The notes beneath the pieces are model-generated. The model made no database searches. It saw only the letters and a program-made list of their open reading frames with translations, and was not told where the DNA came from. A stretch of 64,000 nucleotides of DNA from Acanthochlamys bracteata (Eukaryota > Streptophyta > Magnoliopsida > Pandanales > Velloziaceae), in assembly GCA_019914995.1 (NCBI GenBank), contig CM034130.1, positions 744,001 through 808,000 on the forward strand, read 5' to 3'. Positions 58,168-64,000 of the stretch are shown in pieces. A program made the position numbers and the translations under genes. Each line of letters starts with the position of its first letter. Positions within the stretch are counted from its first letter, which is position 1.

Positions 58168-61012
58168 ATGATGATGATGGGCAGAGCGAATGATAGCGTG
58201 GACGTTGTCAACGCTGCAGCTACGGCGATCGGTTCCGCTGAGGCACGAGTTCAGCAGGTCACTGTTCCGGTAATTTTCTTTGTTTTTGAGCGTAGGTGGG
58301 AATTTGTTATTGTTTTATGTAGATTTTTGGGAATTTAGGAAGTTGAGGTCTAGTTAGTATCTTATACGAGGGAATTTGTTGATTTTGATTGGATAGGATT
58401 AGTATGATGGACTCCAGTAGAGGCGAAGTTCAAGTGAAATATTTTAACTCTTTTCCATTTTGTTGTTTATGGGTAGAAGTTATAAGTTGGGGAAATTCGA
58501 TGTTTTGATAAGAAATGATTTCTGCATATAAATTTTATGTGGATCAGGTAGAATATGTAAGCATTCAGGATAAATTAGAAGTAAAATATCGGTTTTAACT
58601 TAAAATTTGGACAAATGAATCTTTTCTCAGCTCTGCGTTCGAGCTAATTCTATGGTTGTTAATAATTTCTTCGAAGTTGTTGGATGTAGTTACATGGGAT
58701 TAGTGATACGGTGTTTTCTTTTTCTGACAAGTTTACTGAGATAATTATCAGACTATAAAAATCTGTATGTAATACTTTATCTCGAAAATCAGACCTTTTT
58801 ATTCTGGTCTTAAAGGAAAATTACAACTTTGTGTTTGAAGATAAGGTGGAAGCTATTTTATGTAGCATGCTCTAGGATAGGTGCAGTTGTTTGTTATACT
58901 TGTACCAAAAGAGAAATCATCTTGTTGCCTCTATTACAGGAAAGAAGAATCTCTGTTTCACTACAGAATTTACCTCAGTTAAGCACAATCTGCTAATTAA
59001 ATACCTTGAACTTAGAGTCACTCAAGCAGCAGGATAATGCTGGTGCAAAACAGATCTCTATGCTATTCAACATTCTGCTGCTTGTGATAATTACAGTATG
59101 TATTCACTGTACTGGTTGTAGGGATCTGAAGAGGTTTTTAGTACAGAAGCAATTACTGAAGCCGAGCAAACAGTGAAATCTGCAGTTTGTCAACTCATTA
59201 TTGCTTTGCTATCCAGTGTATTTAGTAGAGTAGTGGACATGTCATGGTTTTTTATTTTCATGTTGAGTACTCTTCTTATGTTTTCCTGTGATATGGTTTT
59301 GAGGACATAGCTGTGGCGTCAACGTTCCAGTAAAAGAATATTTGACATTGTTTGATGTGCTAATAAACCCTCTAGTTTGAAGGGGTCTTTAGATTCATCT
59401 TCTCCAACTTCCTTTTGGGCTGTAGAAAGTAGGCCTTAAGCATGTACAATATGTCCCAATGTACACAGTAGATGATTTACTTCAAATTGAAGAACTATTC
59501 TCCTACTACTGGTTGATTTTTGTTCATCTAGAAAGTCTCTTTGAGATTGATGAGCTATAAACATCTGCTCTGATTTTTTTTTAATATTTTTTATCTGGTC
59601 ATGTGCTTACTAAACTTTAGCTTAAAACTTACATATCAACTATGTAGTTGTATACTTCTTGTTTATATGTTAAATTGAAGAAACATGGAATGTAGAGGAT
59701 ATGGAGATCGAACCATATGATTAAGAATATGTTCTATGTTTGACTGTTCGAAAGATGCATCTTCACCACTTCCAGAAGATTCCTTAATTTAGCCATTGAA
59801 AATTTCTCCGTTTTTACTATGAAACTTACTTTTGAACTTTTCTATTATTGACAGAGGAGAAGACAGGGAACCTGTTTTGGTGCATATTGGTGCTTTGGAT
59901 CTCAGAGGAACACCAAAAGAATCAGCCATGCTGTTCTTGTTCCAGACTCAATGTTGTCTAGTTCTAATCCTACCTTAAGCAGCAACCAAACCCACCAGCC
60001 TGCTGTCGTGATTCCGTTTGTTGCTCCGCCTTCTTCCCCTGCTTCTTTCCTTCAATCAGAACCCCCATCTGCTACTCTCTCACCTGCAGGTGGAATTTCC
60101 TTTTCTGCTCTCTCTACATATGCCAACTCTTCCCCTGGCCCAGCGTCCATTTTTGCAATCGGCCCATATGTGCATGAGAGACAATTAGTATCTCCTCCAG
60201 TCTTCTCCGCCTTCACTACTGAACCATCTACTGCAAACTTCACCCCTCCTCCTGAACCTGTACAGCTGACAACACCCTCTTCACCTGAGGTGCCATTTGC
60301 TAAGCTTTTGGTGTCTTCCTTGAATTCAAATGGTAAAAAGAGTGAATTATATGAGTTCCCGACGTATCAACTATATCCAGGAAGCCCTATAGGCCATCTC
60401 ATAACCCCAAGCTCAGTTTGCTCTGGCACCTCATCACCTTTGCCTGATGTAGACTTTCGTTCGCCTGGTGTCCATACCCTTCCGGTCTTCCCAACAGGTG
60501 AACCTCCAAAAATATTGTCTGCTGAAGGCCTTTCTGCCCGCAAGCTAGGCCCCAGGCATACATCCAACGGTTCACTTTTGGACGGCCATATTCCACCCAT
60601 CAATACAAGGCCTCGAAATGATGAAACTATTTACAACCAGAAAGTATCCTTTGAATTGACTCCTGAAGAGGTTGCTCGTTGTATGGAGAAAAAACAAACT
60701 ACTTCCAATGAATCAGAAAATCGATCTGTGGTAGCAAAGACCACAACTTCTGCAGCTCCATGTAATACTGATGAGTCACACAGTAGTGTTGGACTGCTTG
60801 TTGATAAATCCTATCATGACTTGCCACAGAGATCCCAGTCTCCTGTCACCCTTGCTCCTACAAAGGATTTCAATTTTGACAACTCTGATGGGCCCCTGCC
60901 AGAGTCAAATCTAAAAGCTGATTGGTGGGCAAATGAGAAAGTTGCCGGTAATGAAGCCTGTAATTGCAAAAACTGGGCTTTCTTCCCCGTGATGCATCCT
61001 GGTGTCAGCTGA
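58168..61012 (+). CDS. Plant-specific Pro/Ser-rich protein (At5g52430/At4g25620 type, 'hydroxyproline-rich glycoprotein family')
   Basis: Exons 58168-58269 and 59855-61012 give 419 residues; the 1.6 kb intron lies after codon 34. The N-terminus GRANDSVDVVNAAATAIGSA and the exon-2 start RRRQGTCFGAYWCFGSQ, then KRISHAVLVP, are the conserved opening of this plant family. Further family blocks are PFVAPPSSPASFLQS, FAIGPYVHERQLVSPPVFSA, FTTEPSTANFTPPPEPVQLT, SPEVPFAKLL, YPGSPIGHLITPSSVCSGTS, the VSFELTPEEVARCM motif and the C-terminal WWANEKVAG. Despite the usual database name there is no signal peptide and no typical extensin repeat, so secretion is doubtful; the function is unknown. Four ATGs in a row open the frame; the first is used here. 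Compared with the Arabidopsis protein as I recall it, a middle region of Gly/Ser repeats is shorter. Confidence 0.88.
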
Positions 61013-61647
61013 TTGCTAATCTTGATTTTTGTCTAGATATGATCTCTTCTGCTAGTTGATGTCTGTGCAAACAATTACGACAAAGACCCACTGGAAGGCA
61101 GATAGCAAAAGGCGTTTTTGCATGCCGAATATGTCTGGGAGATTAGTAGTGTCCTCTTTATAAAATCAGTAGCAGTTCAGCTTCTCTTGTAGTGTTTTGT
61201 GATTTAACGTTTATCCATCTAACAAGCTTCATTCACCTTCACGTGTAATATAGTTCATGTTGGGTATAGGTTTTTCTGGTTTAAACAGTAGTGAAGTTCG
61301 GAGAAAAGAGTTCTTTCAGATGCAGACATCTATTATAGCCAACCAGCGACAAAGCTTTCCTTTTAAATATGCAACAATCTCTAATATACTCTTTACATTT
61401 TCGGAGTAGTTTGGTTTTAACAGCTGGACTTGGCATATATGAACTAAGGGGCTTAACCATAGTTGGATGGGTAGCTGTTTTTACTTGGATTAGAACATAA
61501 TACTTATAAGACATTTCAACGGAAGAAAGAATAGAAATTTAAATTTTACCGTGTTGAAATCAACGCAATTATCTACAACTTCGATCAATTTTTGTAAACA
61601 CTCTTTTCTTTCTTTTATCTTTTTTACACACTCTTTTAAAAAATTAG

Positions 61648-61890
61648 GGGATGTTTGGTTCAACTTTTCTTCAATATTTTTTTTAATTTTTATTTTATAT
61701 TTTTCAATACAAGTATTTAAAAAATTTATTTAAAAATTTTTAAAATATAAATAATTTTAACGTAATGAAATTTTTTTTATTATATATTTTTATTATATTT
61801 TTAAAAATAAAAAGAATAAAACTTGCTTTTTGAAAAAATAAAAATATTTTTTATTCTAAAAAAAATTTATTTTATAATCAATCTCAAACT
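61648..61890 (+). repeat. AT-rich MITE-like repeat, copy 2 of the second family
   Basis: It opens GGATGTTTGGTTCAAC and closes TTTATTTTATAATCAATCTC, with TATTTAAAAAATTTATTTAA and ATTATATATTTTTATTA between, matching 37430-37680 in order and orientation. Confidence 0.5.
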
Positions 61891-62479
61891 CCCCGTAAAT
61901 ATAAAAATAGAAAAACATTCGATTTTGAAACAACTACAGTAGAGAAAATGAAAAAGCACTCTTTTCTAACCAACTAGAATAGAATTAATGGAGAAACACG
62001 ATCGCAGAAAAAATAAGAGAGAGAAAGTGAACAAAACGAAAAAAAGAATGTAACGCACTAGAGCAGCAGTGTAACGGAAAGAACAGAAAACTGAGAACAA
62101 TCGGTTCCCTCTACAAAATAAGTTTTGTTTTCAGAAAAAATTTTTAAAAAAAGAGCTGAGAGTTTAATAATTTAGTCACAATTTACTTAAAAATAAGTAA
62201 ATATAGCATAAATTTTTGAATTATCTAATAAAAATACATATCTGAGATATTTTTTTTTAAAAAATGATATAAGTTTTACACTTTTATCGAATGTATAAAA
62301 AATACATAGTTAGAATAAAGATGTTTTCTTAGTTATTGTAATTTTTAATTAAAATTATATTTAATTTAATTCAAGATAAAAAATAAAATTATTTAAGTAT
62401 ATATTCTTCGTTATTGATGCAATGCTTGCAAAAATGTTAATAAATTAATGCAAACCAAACTACACAATTCGTATTATAT

Positions 62480-62735
62480 TTTTGTACGTGTAATTAAATT
62501 TTATAAAAATAAAAAATAAAAAATAAATTTTTTTTAAAAATAAAGTAGAAATAGAGTTTAGTATTTATATTTTAATAGTTTTTAAAAATATGTTAAAAAT
62601 TAAAAAATATAATTATATTAAAAAATGTAAAAATAAAAAAATTAGAATTGAAAAATTTTATATGTGAAAGTAAAATTATAAATTATTTATGTAATTAAAA
62701 TATATAAACCGTTTAAAATTTAAAATTTGAAAAAA
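62480..62735 (+). repeat. AT-rich dispersed repeat, first family, forward copy
   Basis: The blocks AATTAAATTTTATAAAAATA, GTTTAGTATTTATATTTTAA, ATATAATTATATTAAAAAAT and TAATTAAAATATATAAACC follow the order seen at 2871-3165. Ends are not precisely defined and no target-site duplication was found. Confidence 0.45.
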
Positions 62736-63151
62736 AAAAAGGAATTAGAAGCGCACTTAGTATGTGAAATTTGTTTTTGATTAGAAACTTTACCCGCTTA
62801 CAAATTACAAAAGTTTAATTAGAAGCCAAAAGTTGCAAAATACTAGTGGGCTAAGTTTAGTGAGTTAATTAATGATGAGGCCCATATGACAGCCGACCTC
62901 CATAAATTAACAAGGACGTAATAAAATAAAACAATCACATCACGCCTAGCCCACAGCTGCTCAAATTACTAGTGAACCCTTGCAAATCTTTACCTCGATG
63001 TTTAATTCTCTCACTACTTCAGGGACACATTAGTCCTTCATCTATTTCATCAACTACCTGTTTACCAATCAATCGCCTTTCACCTTCTTCCTTGCTCTGT
63101 TTCTCCATTACCCAATCTTCCTATCTAGACATTTTTCTTCGGCAAAGATTA

Positions 63152-63160
63152 AAACCCTAA
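63152..63160 (+). promoter_or_regulatory. Telo-box upstream of the last gene
   Basis: AAACCCTAA sits about 40 bases upstream of the proposed start codon, in the likely leader or core promoter. Telo-boxes are frequent near transcription starts of plant genes active in dividing cells and can recruit Polycomb-linked factors. Single motif, consensus match only. Confidence 0.4.
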
Positions 63161-63198
63161 TTTACTTTGAAAGTTTTGAAAGATTTGAACTCTATCAG

Positions 63199-64000
63199 AT
63201 GCCTTCAAACTCTGATTCAGAAGACAAATTTGTGCTACGTTCTGATGTTCGATCTGGTCTCAAGCGGGAGTTTGCCTTCGCCTTGAAGGAACGCGCATCT
63301 CTGCCGCAGGCTCTCAGCCGAACTCGCTCCGGTTATTCTCCTCCATTTCCCAATCCGAAACGGCCGAAGCATTCAATAAGTCCCTGTTTGCCACCTCCGT
63401 TGATTGAGATTCCTGAAGCTTCAATTGCTCCCGCTCCCCAAGATGCTGAAGAAGATTTGCTTTTGATTGTTAGGAATCGAAGTTTTGGTGAATGTCTAGA
63501 ATCTAGAGAAGGAGAAAGAGAAGGAGATTCGCCTGCTACTTCTTCTCTACCGATTGAGAAGCCGTTAAAGACGTATTCTAGGTCGTTGTTTAGAAGAGCG
63601 CGCCGGTTGCAGGCTGGTGGGTCAAAAGGAGATGTTGACACTAAGGGATTGATTGCCAGTTCTCAGTTTAAATCAGGGGATGTTGATATACAGCCTGAGA
63701 ACGGGTGGAATCTAAACGCTACTGCAGCAGTAGAGAAGTCAAGTGATTTCAACGGGTCCCCAATTGACATTGATATGCAGCCGGGAAATGGTTATAAGGC
63801 AAGAGTTGTTTCAGCACCGGAGAATTTGAAGGTCAGTCAAGACAAGGATAAGTTGGAGTATAGTTCACTTGGCGATGTTGCAAAGAAAACGCTCGGTTCT
63901 GATGCTGGCAGACTGGTGCCAGCAGAAAATTGCTCGTCTAATGGAGATCTCAGTACAGAGATCGCTTGGGGACATGGTCGTTTCAGGACTAAGGTGGCAA
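63199..64000 (+). CDS. Unrecognised protein, N-terminal part (runs off the window)
   Basis: An open frame starts at ATG 63199 (MPSNSDSEDKFVLRSDVRSG) and stays open to the window edge, 267 codons, in DNA of clearly coding composition. It is hydrophilic and rich in Ser, Asp, Glu, Lys and Pro. Visible parts are a basic segment near the start (VRSGLKREFAFALKERAS), a Pro-rich stretch with a PKRPK basic patch that could act in nuclear import, an acidic Glu/Gly run, and a second basic cluster (RSLFRRARRLQAGGSK). After that are spaced, similar DVDIQPENG and DIDMQPGNG units. No domain is identified. Similar basic openings may occur in plant nuclear PHD-finger proteins, but this is an unchecked recollection. 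The domain-bearing part probably lies beyond the window. Confidence 0.75.
   Translation, partial: MPSNSDSEDKFVLRSDVRSGLKREFAFALKERASLPQALSRTRSGYSPPFPNPKRPKHSISPCLPPPLIEIPEASIAPAPQDAEEDLLLIVRNRSFGECLESREGEREGDSPATSSLPIEKPLKTYSRSLFRRARRLQAGGSKGDVDTKGLIASSQFKSGDVDIQPENGWNLNATAAVEKSSDFNGSPIDIDMQPGNGYKARVVSAPENLKVSQDKDKLEYSSLGDVAKKTLGSDAGRLVPAENCSSNGDLSTEIAWGHGRFRTKVA

Larger units (their letters stand above)
61013..63198. other. Intergenic region before the last gene
   Basis: The first 200-400 bases are likely 3'UTR. Two AT-rich repeats follow, 61648-61890 (second family) and 62480-62735 (first family), with other AT-rich sequence between. The final 250 bases are the probable promoter and leader of the next gene and include a telo-box, AAACCCTAA, at 63152-63160. 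No gene is supported. Confidence 0.55.

Noticed and set aside
1-64000. tRNA genes, well-known plant microRNA precursors, CRISPR arrays, operons or ribosome-binding sites
   Set aside because: A read for tRNA B-box-like motifs and mature sequences of common plant microRNAs gave nothing convincing. Bacterial features do not apply to this plant nuclear DNA.

Overview
This window is nuclear DNA from a eudicot plant. The evidence is plant-specific gene families (LBD transcription factors, an ETR2-type ethylene receptor, an E-class PPR protein, a DTX/MATE carrier, a DCR-like BAHD acyltransferase), short exons with canonical plant splice sites, and very AT-rich intergenic DNA carrying small non-autonomous DNA transposons. 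The gene set fits a rosid-like dicot, but the species cannot be read from the sequence. No bacterial, viral or organellar segment was seen, and no intact autonomous transposon.

Layout, left to right. 0-12.5 kb: the 3' part of the mitochondrial electron-transfer flavoprotein beta gene (+), an HR-like lesion-inducing membrane protein gene with a 3 kb first intron (+), an orphan exon-like segment, and an intronless PPR gene (-). 12.5-22.6 kb: two class I LBD genes tail to tail, an LBD29-like gene (+) and an LBD16-like gene (-), set in long AT-rich flanks; a foldback transposon lies upstream of the first. 22.6-26.6 kb: a broken PPR gene immediately downstream of an intact seven-exon deoxyhypusine hydroxylase gene (both -). 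28.9-32.9 kb: an ETR2-like ethylene receptor gene (-) with a 5'UTR intron. 33-38.5 kb: repeat-rich DNA with a small broken Tra2/SR45a-like RRM gene. 38.6-41.7 kb: an RHB1A-like RING-H2 ubiquitin ligase gene (-). 43.7-48.4 kb: the last three exons of a broken MATE gene followed by an intact seven-exon MATE gene (both +). 48.4-52 kb: two hAT-like MITEs with clear target-site duplications. 52-54.1 kb: a DCR-like BAHD acyltransferase gene (+). 54-58 kb: unannotated sequence. 58.2-61 kb: a plant-specific Pro/Ser-rich protein gene (+). 63.2 kb to the end: the first 267 codons of an unrecognised gene (+).

The genes do not form a cluster with a common function. The one biologically linked pair is the LBD16-like/LBD29-like pair, whose Arabidopsis relatives act downstream of auxin in lateral-root initiation. 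All gene models were built by hand: exon edges were set by splice consensus, phase continuity and family resemblance recalled from memory. No alignment, expression data or database search was available. I found no convincing undescribed system. The points most worth checking are the two neighbouring GC-AG introns, the overlapping uORF on the MATE gene, the LBD pair, the facing AT-rich repeats, the MITEs with target-site duplications, and the pseudogenes.
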